Assembly (NCBI RefSeq): GCF_017814975.1
Contig: NZ_JAGIQA010000001.1
Span: 648,697-712,696, forward strand
DNA from: Cupriavidus consociatus
GTDB taxonomy: Bacteria; Pseudomonadota; Gammaproteobacteria; Burkholderiales; Burkholderiaceae
Direction of reading: 5' to 3'
Length of the DNA stretch: 64,000 nt
The position numbers and the translations under genes are program-made. Below are positions 47,811-56,258 of this stretch, one piece after another. Under the pieces are notes generated by a model that was not told the origin of the DNA, ran no database searches, and was given only the letters and a program-made list of their open reading frames with translations. Numbering within the stretch: position 1 is the first letter of the stretch; each line of letters starts with the position of its first letter.

Positions 47811-48344
47811 TCAGTGGGCGATCGGCGACACCTCGAACACGCAATGATCGTGGCCCTCGGCCGCGCACTGCGCTTCCTTCGATTGCGCGCGCGGCCCGCC
47901 CGTGCCGGCGGGCGCCGTGTCGTTGACCCAGTCCATCGCACCGGCGAACCAGCCGGCGAACATGTAGCAAAGCTTGCCTTCCTTGCCCGGCTGCGCGAGC
48001 ACGAACGACGAGTGGTGCAACGCGATGCGCGCATGTGCCGTCGCCGGATCGGCTTCGAGCAGGGAGAAAAGCCCCCAGCCGCGCTGCGACAGCCGCTTCA
48101 GGTAGTGCTCGTACACGGCCATGCCGCTGAGGCCGTGCAGCTGCGCCTCCTTGTCGCACCAGTGGTAGGCGGACTTGTAGCCCGCCTTGTAGAGGATCTC
48201 GGCGTACGCATCGACTCCGAGCGTCTCCTCGACGGCGACGTGGTTGTTGGTGAAGAAATGGCGCGGGACGTACAGCATCGGCAGCGCGTCGGTGGTCCAG
48301 ACGCCGGTGTCGGGATTGACGTCGATCGGCAGTTGCGGTTGCAT
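47811..48344 (-). CDS. Conserved betaine-island protein (DUF5943-like), no known activity
   Basis: A 177-residue soluble protein equivalent in position to PA5397 of Pseudomonas aeruginosa, between the dipeptidase-like gene and dgcA. Features: LPMLYVPRHFFTNNHVAVEETLGVDAYAEILYKAGYKSAYHWCDKE, and a C-terminal half with GKLCYMFAGWFAGAMDWV and CAAEGHDHCVFEVSPIAH. This Cys/His-containing C-terminus is reminiscent of V4R (4-vinyl reductase) domains, which bind small ligands or metals. Its function is unproven; co-conservation with dgcA suggests support of dimethylglycine demethylation, for example flavin or cluster handling. Confidence 0.8.
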   Translation of the reverse strand: MQPQLPIDVNPDTGVWTTDALPMLYVPRHFFTNNHVAVEETLGVDAYAEILYKAGYKSAYHWCDKEAQLHGLSGMAVYEHYLKRLSQRGWGLFSLLEADPATAHARIALHHSSFVLAQPGKEGKLCYMFAGWFAGAMDWVNDTAPAGTGGPRAQSKEAQCAAEGHDHCVFEVSPIAH

Positions 48345-48491
48345 CGTGGTGGCTCCGTGAGGAAAATTTCGCCGCTTGCGTCTTCGCGCAGGCGCGGCAT
48401 TGCCCGCGTGCCCGCGCAGCGCGCGGGCACGTCCCGTTGGTAGTGAATCGCTTGAAAGAGACGAAAGAGAACCGGCTTGAATGGCGGCGGC

Positions 48492-49463
48492 TCAGCCGCC
48501 CCAGACTTCCTTGAAGACCCGCACCCAGTTCTCGCCCATGATCTTGCGGATGCGCGAGGTCTTCCAGCCCGCGCGTTCCATCGCCGCGGTCAGGTTCGGG
48601 AATTCGCCGATAGTCCGGATGCCCTCCGGATTGATCACCTTGCCGAAGCTGGTCAGCCGGCGATAGCGGCCCTTGTCGTGCGTCAGCATGTCGAAAAACT
48701 CGGTGCTGTAGCCCTGCGTGAAGTCCGTGCCGATGCCGACCCCATCCTCTCCGACCAGGTTCACGACGTAATCGATCGCTTCGATGTAGTCGTCGACGGT
48801 CGCGTCAATGCCGCGCTTCAGGAACGGTGCGAACATGGTTACGCCGACGAAGCCGCCGGCATCGGCGATCTCCTTGAGCTGCGCGTCGCTCTTGTTGCGC
48901 GGATGCTCCTTCAGGCCAGAGGGCAGGCAGTGCGAGTAGCAGACGGGCTTGTTCGAGAAAGCAATCGCTTCAGAGGAGGTCTTGCCGCCGACGTGCGACA
49001 GGTCGACCATGATCCCGACGCGGTTCATCTCGGTGATCACTTCGCGGCCGAAGTCGGACAGCCCGCCATCGCGTTCGTAGCAGCCGGTGCCCACCAGGTT
49101 CTGCGTGTTGTAGCAGAGCTGCACGACACGCACACCCATGTCGGCGAATGCTTCGATGTAGCCAAGGTTGTCCTCGAACGCATGCGCATTCTGGAAGCCG
49201 AGGATGACGCCGGTCTTGCCTTCGCGCTTCGCGCTGAGAATGTCCTCGGTGGTGCGCACCAGTGTCAGCAATTCGCCGTTGTCGCGGATCTGCTTCTTCA
49301 TCAGTGCGATGTTGTCGACGGTCCTGGTGAAGTTCTCCCAGACCGAGACGGTACAGTTCGCGGCGGTAACACCGCCCTTGCGCATGTCTTCGAACACCGA
49401 CCGCTCGAACTTCGAGATGTTCAGGCCGTCGATGATGATGCTGTCCTCGTGCAGCGGGCTCAT
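48492..49463 (-). CDS. Membrane-dipeptidase (M19) family protein with altered zinc site
   Basis: A 323-residue TIM-barrel protein of the renal-dipeptidase family, in the place occupied by PA5396 in Pseudomonas. It has the later family features MVDLSHVGGKTSSEAI and VCYSHCLPSGLKEHPRN, with two His in zinc-ligand position. The N-terminal metal motif D-G-H-x-D is changed to IIIDGLNISKFE, so the first His and Asp ligands are gone. A mononuclear or different amidohydrolase-like reaction is possible. Calling it a dipeptidase is therefore only a family name; its substrate in betaine degradation is not known. It lies 36 bases downstream of glyA. Confidence 0.85.
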   Translation of the reverse strand: MSPLHEDSIIIDGLNISKFERSVFEDMRKGGVTAANCTVSVWENFTRTVDNIALMKKQIRDNGELLTLVRTTEDILSAKREGKTGVILGFQNAHAFEDNLGYIEAFADMGVRVVQLCYNTQNLVGTGCYERDGGLSDFGREVITEMNRVGIMVDLSHVGGKTSSEAIAFSNKPVCYSHCLPSGLKEHPRNKSDAQLKEIADAGGFVGVTMFAPFLKRGIDATVDDYIEAIDYVVNLVGEDGVGIGTDFTQGYSTEFFDMLTHDKGRYRRLTSFGKVINPEGIRTIGEFPNLTAAMERAGWKTSRIRKIMGENWVRVFKEVWGG

Positions 49464-49499
49464 AGGTATTGCTCCAGTCTGGCTTTTGTAATCCGGCGC

Positions 49500-50774
<1,275 letters not shown>

Positions 50775-51295
50775 AGAGGATCCGTGACTGATTGAGATGG
50801 CTGCCTGACGGGGCGGGAGGCCCGCTGCACCGGGGCTCTCCGGCCTGGTCGGCGCAGCGTTGCCGACGGATCTATTCTTGTCGTTCGGGTTTTTTGTCGA
50901 TTGGTGAATTCAGACGCGTTCTTTTCCATTTCCGCCATTCGCGTCCGTTTTGAACAAGTCGGGCACAAGTCGGGCGTGGCACGCATGCGGGCGCGTGGTG
51001 GATGCGGCGGATCACGTGGCCTCTGCCGTGTTGCGTGACGCGGTGATATAAGGCTTCCGCACTGCACCTGTGGTTGCGTGGCGAACCGCACCGGCGCGGT
51101 GCATCCGCGCAGCGACGCGAGCCGCCATGCCACGCATCCGGTGCATTTCGGCGCTTGCGGGGGTCACGCCCCTCATTAGTAGGGGTTTCGCCGTATGGCA
51201 CGTTTGTTGCGCCCGCATTATGAATATCCATAGACGGCGCCGCGGCCTCCCCAAAAGGCCAGAATGCCCATCAAAATTCCAAAGGATCGCCCCCC
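50775..51295. promoter_or_regulatory. Divergent control region between glyA and gbdR
   Basis: Two transcription units start here. A perfect tandem repeat of ACAAGTCGGGC lies at 50954-50964 and 50965-50975. It includes GCACAAGTCGG (50963-50973), which matches the CCGAC-N2-GTGC element upstream of fdhA, the porin and proV on the opposite strand. A small hairpin CCCCT-7-AGGGG lies at 51169-51185, about 110 bases before the gbdR start. No reliable -10/-35 pair was assigned. Short open frames here are not supported. Confidence 0.6.
50954..50975 (+). repeat. Tandem direct repeat ACAAGTCGGGC x2 (candidate activator site)
   Basis: Two head-to-tail copies of an 11-base sequence with no spacer, so one helical turn apart, as expected for adjacent half-sites of an AraC-type activator. 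They lie 180 bases from the glyA start and 321 from that of gbdR. The junction forms GCACAAGTCGG, which also occurs in related form upstream of proV and frmA. Confidence 0.55.
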
Positions 51296-52321
51296 ATGTC
51301 CCCCGACCGAACCGCGTCGCTGTCTCACTTCGCGTTCATGCCGCTGCCCAACTTCACGATGATCGCGTTCACCAACGCCATCGAGGTGCTGCGCATGGCG
51401 AACTACCTCAGCGGGCAGGAGCTGTACCGCTGGTCCGTCATCAGCCCGGAAGGCGGCCCGGTGACGGCGAGTAACGGACTGACGATCGATACCCGTCCGG
51501 CCGACAGCATCGGGCGGCCGGACATCGTGTTCGTCTGCGGCGGGATCGACGTCCAGCGCTCGACCGGGGCCGACCATCTGTCGACGCTGCGCCGCGCGGC
51601 GCGCGAGGGCCTGATGCTCGGCAGCCTGTGTACCGGTACCTATGCCCTGGCCAAGTCAGGCTTGCTCGCCGGCTATGCCTGCGCCATTCACTGGGAAAAC
51701 ATGTCGGCGCTGAAGGAGGAGTTTCCCGACACGCGCTTCCTGAAGGAACTGTTCGTGATCGACCGGGACCGCGTCACCTGCACCGGCGGCGTCGCGCCGC
51801 TCGACATGATGCTGTACCTGATCGCCAGGCGCGTCGGCACGGCCCGCGTCACGCAGATCGCCGAGCAGTTCATCGTCGAGCATGTGCGCGACACGAGCGC
51901 ACAGCAGAAGATGCCGCTGGTCGCGCGGCTGGGGTCGGCGAACAAGTCGCTGTTCGAGGTGATCTCGCTGATGGAGAACAACATCGAGGAGCCGCTGTCG
52001 CGCGAGGAACTCGCACGGCTTGCCAGCATGTCGCAGCGGCAGCTGCAGCGGCTGTTCCGGGACCATCTCGGGATGACGCCGACGCACTATTACCTGACGC
52101 TGCGGCTGCGGCGCGCGCGCGAGTTGCTGCTGCAGACCGACATGTCGATCATGCATATCACCATGGCATGCGGCTTCCAGTCCGCATGCCATTTCAGCAA
52201 GAGCTACCGCGAGGCGTTCGGGGTCGCGCCGACACGTGAACGCCGGGCGCAGTCGGCGCCGCTGGCGAAGGCACCGGCACATGGCAAGGCGCCCCGGTAT
52301 GCGCCGGTGTTGCACGCGTGA
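51296..52321 (+). CDS. gbdR: AraC-family glycine betaine/dimethylglycine regulator (copy 2)
   Basis: A 341-residue GATase1-AraC activator, the best GbdR candidate in the window because it diverges from the gly/dgc/gbc operon. The DJ-1/PfpI-like domain (about 12-190) has FAFMPLPNFTMIAFTNAIEVLRMANYLSG, GSLCTGTYALAKSGLLAGYACAIHWENMS and VTCTGGVAPLDMMLYLIARR. The HTH domain shows REELARLASMSQRQLQRLF and IMHITMACGFQSACHFSKSYREAFG. An AAAGGA site precedes the start. The protein shares long blocks with the regulator at 33886-34881, including the segment around HWEN and the second HTH. It is convergent with fdhA across a shared terminator. Confidence 0.88.
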   Translation: MSPDRTASLSHFAFMPLPNFTMIAFTNAIEVLRMANYLSGQELYRWSVISPEGGPVTASNGLTIDTRPADSIGRPDIVFVCGGIDVQRSTGADHLSTLRRAAREGLMLGSLCTGTYALAKSGLLAGYACAIHWENMSALKEEFPDTRFLKELFVIDRDRVTCTGGVAPLDMMLYLIARRVGTARVTQIAEQFIVEHVRDTSAQQKMPLVARLGSANKSLFEVISLMENNIEEPLSREELARLASMSQRQLQRLFRDHLGMTPTHYYLTLRLRRARELLLQTDMSIMHITMACGFQSACHFSKSYREAFGVAPTRERRAQSAPLAKAPAHGKAPRYAPVLHA

Positions 52322-52365
52322 GGCGGCAGGCGGGACAGGATTTCCGCCCCCGCGACGCGCCGATG

Positions 52366-52398
52366 AAAAAGGGCGGCCCGACTGCGGCCGCCCTTTTT
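52366..52398. terminator. Bidirectional rho-independent terminator between gbdR and fdhA
   Basis: A palindromic stem (GGGCGGCC at 52371-52378 paired with GGCCGCCC at 52386-52393) is flanked by A5 (52366-52370) and T5 (52394-52398). It therefore ends transcripts from both the plus-strand gbdR and the minus-strand fdhA operon. Confidence 0.9.
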
Positions 52399-52414
52399 GC
52401 GCCTGAGGAACCGC

Positions 52415-53614
52415 TCAGGCCGCAGCCAGCATGCCGTGCGGATCGATGACGAATTTGCGCGGCGCCCCGCCATCGAACTGCTGGTAGCCCTCCGGCGCCT
52501 GGTCCAGTGAAATCACCGAGACATTGACGATTTCCGCGATCGGCAGGCGATTGTGCAGGATGGCCTGCATCAGGTTTCGGTTGTACTTCAGCACCGGCGT
52601 CTGGCCGGTATGGAAGGAATGCGACTTGGCCCAGCCAAGGCCGAAGCGCAGGCTCAGGCTTCCGCGCCGCGCCGCGGCATCCGTGGCACCCGGATCATCG
52701 GTCACGTAAAGGCCCGGGATGCCGATCGCGCCCGCAGGCCGCGTGATCTCCATCAGCGAATTGAGCACCGTCGCCGGCGCCTCCTCGACGTGGCCCGAAG
52801 CGCCGTGGCCGTGCGCCTCGAAGCCGACGCAGTCGACCGCGCAATCGATCTCGGGTGTGCCGAGGATGGCGGCGATCTGCTCGCCGAGAGTGGCGTCCTG
52901 CGACAGGTCGACGACCTCGAACCCCATCGCCCTGGCGTGGGCCAGGCGCGCGGGGTTCATGTCGCCGACGATGGTGCACGCCGCGCCCAGCAGGCGCGCC
53001 GATGCCGCGGCCGCCATGCCGACCGGCCCCGCGCCGGCGATGTAGACGGTCGAGCCCGGCTTCACGCCGGCAGTCACGGCGCCGTGGTAGCCGGTCGGCA
53101 GGATGTCCGACAGGCAGGTAAGGTCGCGGATCTTCGCGAGCGCCTGGTCGCGGTCGGGGAATTTCAGCAGGTTGAAGTCGGCGTACGGCACCATCACGTA
53201 CTCAGCCTGTCCGCCGATCCACCCGCCCATGTCGACATAGCCGTACGCACCGCCCGCACGCGACGGATTGACGCTCAGGCATACGCCGGTGTGTTGCTCC
53301 TTGCACATCGCGCAGCGCCCGCAGGCGACGTTGAACGGCACCGATACCAGGTCGCCGATCTTCAGCGTTTCGACGTCGCGGCCGATCTCGATCACCTCGC
53401 CGGTGATCTCGTGGCCGAGCACGAGGCCCACCTCTGCGGTCGTGCGGCCACGCACCATGTGCTGGTCCGACCCGCAGATATTCGTGGTCACGACCTTGAG
53501 GATCACCCCGTGGCCGATGGCGCGCCCGGTCGGATCGACCATTTTCGGATAGTCGATGCTCTGCACCTCGACCCTGCCCGGCCCAAGATAAACGACACCC
53601 CGGTTGTTGCTCAT
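52415..53614 (-). CDS. fdhA: Glutathione-independent formaldehyde dehydrogenase
   Basis: Zinc medium-chain dehydrogenase with tightly bound NAD that removes formaldehyde released by betaine and sarcosine oxidation. At 399 aa it has the usual length. Catalytic zinc region: CGSDQHMVRGRT and GHEITGEVIEIG. The structural-zinc lobe is CGRCAMCKEQHTGVC near residue 100, and the Rossmann motif is VYIAGAGPVGMAAAASARLLGA. The start at 53614 (MSNNRGVVYLGPG) is preferred over the 53-codon longer frame. Its promoter shares a striking sequence element with the porin promoter upstream. In Pseudomonas fdhA likewise belongs to the sox operon. Confidence 0.94.
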   Translation of the reverse strand: MSNNRGVVYLGPGRVEVQSIDYPKMVDPTGRAIGHGVILKVVTTNICGSDQHMVRGRTTAEVGLVLGHEITGEVIEIGRDVETLKIGDLVSVPFNVACGRCAMCKEQHTGVCLSVNPSRAGGAYGYVDMGGWIGGQAEYVMVPYADFNLLKFPDRDQALAKIRDLTCLSDILPTGYHGAVTAGVKPGSTVYIAGAGPVGMAAAASARLLGAACTIVGDMNPARLAHARAMGFEVVDLSQDATLGEQIAAILGTPEIDCAVDCVGFEAHGHGASGHVEEAPATVLNSLMEITRPAGAIGIPGLYVTDDPGATDAAARRGSLSLRFGLGWAKSHSFHTGQTPVLKYNRNLMQAILHNRLPIAEIVNVSVISLDQAPEGYQQFDGGAPRKFVIDPHGMLAAA

Positions 53615-53687
53615 CGCATTGTCTCCATGTCTTGTTGAAGCATGCCGCGGCCACGCAGTCCGGCGCCGCATTCGCGGCATGCGTCTT

Positions 53688-53740
53688 CGAGAGTAGTGCC
53701 GGAGGCCTTGCAGCTGTTTGCAAAATCCGACGCGTGCTTG
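53688..53740 (-). promoter_or_regulatory. Promoter/operator of fdhA, similar to that of the porin
   Basis: On the minus strand the block CAAGCACGCGTCGG runs into ATTTTGCA (53740-53719), then after about 20 bases comes ACTACTCTCG (53697-53688). The porin promoter at 55052-55105 carries the same two blocks at nearly the same distance. TACTCT is a possible weak -10; the first block would be the activator site near -50. Confidence 0.6.
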
Positions 53741-53834
53741 AACCTGGCCGACATCGTCACCGGCCGCACCCATCCCACAGGCGCGCTGCTGCCCACAGGC
53801 TGCCGGATCTCCGCGGCACCATGCCGATACCGGC

Positions 53835-54983
53835 TCAGAACTTGTGGCGAATCGCGGCCCGGACCAGGACCTGGCTGGCCGTCGACGACGAGTCGGCCGC
53901 GCCGGGTATGTAGGCCTGGTCCAGTGCCGTGCCTGTCCTGTCGCCGCTCACGCGCTGGTAGACACCTTGCAGGTAGACGTCGGTCCGCTTCGAGAAGTTG
54001 TAGTCGGCCATCAGGCCAATGCTGTGGACCTTGGGCCTGGCCTCGCCCGACGACGCCTGGAACTTCTCCGTGGTCAGCGTGTAGACCGCGCCGGCATAGA
54101 ACGCCGGCGTGAACTGGTACTTGAAATTGAATTCGAAGTTCTGGAACTTGAGCGCGTCGAGCGTGCCGCTGGCCGGCAGGATGGAGCCTGAGATGTATGA
54201 GGTCGACAGCGGCTGGGTCAGGTTCGTGTTGGAGTACGCGAAGCCGGCCGTGGCTGCGCCGAACGTGTAGTTGACGCCGGCGCCGAAGATGCGCAGGCGC
54301 CTGGCAAGGAAGTTCTGGTCGCCCCCGCTGCTGATCGCGCCATTGGCCGTGGCCGACGGGTTGTCAGCCTCCAGGTAGGCGGCAGCCAGCAGCAATCCGC
54401 CGCTCGCGTACTGCATCCCCGCGCCATACTGGCGGTTGTTGGCGAAGTTGGTATCGTTGCTGAAGCTGTAGGTGCCGCCGAACTGGAACCCGCCAAGCGA
54501 CGGACTGGTGTACTTGACCGTGTTGTTGACCCGGAACGAGTAGACCATGTTGTCGTTGTCGTAGGGGTGGCCAAACATGTACCCGCCCCAGTTTCCGACT
54601 ACGGTGGTCTGCGCCAGGTAGTCGATCACCGAGTCATACTGGCGTCCGAGCGTGATCGTGCCCAACCGGTCGTCGGCAAGGCCGACATAGGCTTGCCGGC
54701 CGAAGAGCACGCCACCCTGCGCGGCCCTGCCGGTGCTGGCGTTGAAGCCGTTCTCCAGCTGGAACAGCGCCTTGACCCCGCCTCCCAGGTCTTCCGAGCC
54801 CTTCAGGCCCCAGCGGCTGCCTTGCGCAAAGCCGCTCTGCATCTCGGTCAGGCGATCTCCGCGGACGTTGTTGGTGTAGTTGATGCCTTCGTCGATGATG
54901 CCGTACAGCGTGACGCTGCCTTGAGCAAAAGCGGACGTGGAAAACAACAGGGCGATGGCCAGGCCTGGCTTGGCTTTTTTCAT
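53835..54983 (-). CDS. Outer-membrane porin (Burkholderiales OmpC-like)
   Basis: A 382-residue trimeric beta-barrel porin. The first 21 residues are a signal peptide (KPGLAIALLFSTSAFAQG). The mature start GSVTLYGIIDEGINYTNN and the strand SRWGLKGSEDLGGGVKALFQLENGF are hallmarks of the Neisseria/Burkholderia porin family. The protein ends VLVRAAIRHKF, with the terminal Phe needed for barrel assembly. The start at 54983 has a strong GAGGAGGAAA site. It lies between folB and fdhA and has its own promoter element, so it probably lets betaine, carnitine or related nutrients through the outer membrane; this role is inferred. Confidence 0.9.
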   Translation of the reverse strand: MKKAKPGLAIALLFSTSAFAQGSVTLYGIIDEGINYTNNVRGDRLTEMQSGFAQGSRWGLKGSEDLGGGVKALFQLENGFNASTGRAAQGGVLFGRQAYVGLADDRLGTITLGRQYDSVIDYLAQTTVVGNWGGYMFGHPYDNDNMVYSFRVNNTVKYTSPSLGGFQFGGTYSFSNDTNFANNRQYGAGMQYASGGLLLAAAYLEADNPSATANGAISSGGDQNFLARRLRIFGAGVNYTFGAATAGFAYSNTNLTQPLSTSYISGSILPASGTLDALKFQNFEFNFKYQFTPAFYAGAVYTLTTEKFQASSGEARPKVHSIGLMADYNFSKRTDVYLQGVYQRVSGDRTGTALDQAYIPGAADSSSTASQVLVRAAIRHKF

Positions 54984-55051
54984 TGGATTTCCTCCTCGTA
55001 TCGGTATCGCGCGCCGCCGCCACGCCGATCGGCACGGCAGCGGTGCGCCTA

Positions 55052-55105
55052 CGAGAGTAGTCCCCAGGGGCACACCGGCTGCATGCAAAACCCGACGCGC
55101 GCTTG
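55052..55105 (-). promoter_or_regulatory. Promoter/operator of the porin gene
   Basis: The minus strand has CAAGCGCGCGTCGGG followed by TTTTGCA (55105-55084) and then ACTACTCTCG (55061-55052). It is near-identical to the block upstream of fdhA, with the two conserved parts at almost the same distance. Confidence 0.6.
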
Positions 55106-55143
55106 GCCGGCGCCGCCATCGCGCCGGCAGGCCCTGGCAGCGC

Positions 55144-55608
55144 TCAGCCTGCGTTGCCGCCGCGGCGCAGGTAGTCGGCGCGCGTCCATTCCAGCTCGAC
55201 GCCGACGCGCTGCGTCCCCGGCCGGATCCTGGGCTTGTGCACGGCAAGCTTCAGGGTGTCGAGCGCCGGCCATTCGCGGAACGAAAGCTCCGCAATGTCA
55301 GCCACCAGCGTCTCGAGCAGGCGCGTGTGCGGCTTGCGTGCGAGATACGCGGCGACGCGCGTGCAATAGCCGTCGTAGTCGATCCACTCGGTCTCTTCGC
55401 TCGGCTCGCGCCGGTAGCCAAGGCGCGCGTCGATCACGATCGGCTGCGGCGCGTCGTGCTCGTGCGGGTGGATGCCGATGCGCACGGGCACTGTCAGCGC
55501 ATCGACAAACACGCTCCAGCCCCGCCCCGGCAGCAGCGCGGCATCGCGCCAACCTGGTCCATCGAGTCCCGCCAGCGGCTCGCTGAACACCTTGTCGACC
55601 GGCTTCAT
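55144..55608 (-). CDS. folB: Dihydroneopterin aldolase family protein
   Basis: A 154-residue single-domain T-fold enzyme of the FolB/FolX group, active in folate synthesis. Family features: FVDALTVPVRIGIHPHEHDAPQPIVIDARLGY at residue 33 and WIDYDGYCTRVAAYLARKPHTRLLETLVADIAEL with the conserved Glu. The C-terminus is LDTLKLAVHKPRIRPGTQRVGVELEW. The start at 55608 overlaps the soxG stop by ATGA. A pathway-linked folB beside sarcosine oxidase, which uses THF, fits extra demand for folate. It may be a second copy of the housekeeping gene. Confidence 0.88.
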   Translation of the reverse strand: MKPVDKVFSEPLAGLDGPGWRDAALLPGRGWSVFVDALTVPVRIGIHPHEHDAPQPIVIDARLGYRREPSEETEWIDYDGYCTRVAAYLARKPHTRLLETLVADIAELSFREWPALDTLKLAVHKPRIRPGTQRVGVELEWTRADYLRRGGNAG

Positions 55609-56258
55609 GACAGCAGCGGCGTCGCCGCGTCGAGCAGGATGCGGCAGAAGTAGTCCGCGAAGCTGCGTCGCACCACGATCTCGAAGCGGTCGTCGCCGGT
55701 CGGCACGAGCACGATCGATGCCTTGAAGTAATGGCTCTGGGCGCATTGCCCCGCTTTCAGCACGCGTGGATGCAGGTCAAGCGGGCAGCCCCGCGCCAGC
55801 ACGTCGCGCACGCGCGCGCCGCTGAGTTCGACGACGGTGTAGCCGCTGCCGACGTCGACCGCGGCCGAATAGGTGCCGGCGATGGCCGGGGCCAGCTTGT
55901 CCTCCAGCACGCCGGCCGGCACCGGGCCGTTCGAGCGCACCAGCCACTCGTCCGGGCCCAGCCACAGCACGTCATACCCCGCGCTGCGCGCGACCGTGTT
56001 CGGAGCGGCCGGCGGGCAGCAGCCGACGACACCTTCGAATGCATCGACGAAGGCCGGATCGGCCAGCTCTCCCCGCACCATGACCAGATCGAGGAACGGC
56101 CGTTCGCGCAACGTGAAGTGCTTCGACGCGCGCACATGCGGTGCCTCCAGCAGGCCGGCCGCGCCGATGAGTGGCGACTCCAGGCGCACGTCACGCGTGC
56201 GCGCGTTGGGCACTGGCACGTTGGCCAGCGCCGTAGCAACACCTTGATCATTCCACAT
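55605..56258 (-). CDS. soxG: Sarcosine oxidase gamma subunit
   Basis: A 217-residue subunit of heterotetrameric sarcosine oxidase, which oxidises sarcosine to glycine and formaldehyde (or methylene-THF). The protein has the T-protein-like small-subunit layout: VRASKHFTLRERPFLDLVMVRGE near residue 42, VLWLGPDEWLVRSNGPVPAG, and GSGYTVVELSGARVRDVLARGCPLDLHPRVLKAGQCAQSHYFKASIVLV, with a C-terminal RSFADYFCRILLDA. It overlaps soxA by 11 bases and folB by 4, so all are coupled. The assignment rests on operon order B-D-A-G and these motifs. Confidence 0.92.
   Translation of the reverse strand: MWNDQGVATALANVPVPNARTRDVRLESPLIGAAGLLEAPHVRASKHFTLRERPFLDLVMVRGELADPAFVDAFEGVVGCCPPAAPNTVARSAGYDVLWLGPDEWLVRSNGPVPAGVLEDKLAPAIAGTYSAAVDVGSGYTVVELSGARVRDVLARGCPLDLHPRVLKAGQCAQSHYFKASIVLVPTGDDRFEIVVRRSFADYFCRILLDAATPLLS

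Noticed and set aside
50775..51295. Possible glycine riboswitch upstream of glyA
   Set aside because: I could not find the conserved tandem aptamer pattern; the repeats present look like protein-binding half-sites.
53835..55247. N-terminal extension of the porin frame to 55247
   Set aside because: The added 88 residues are basic and low complexity, overlap the porin promoter and folB, and would hide the signal peptide that starts at 54983.
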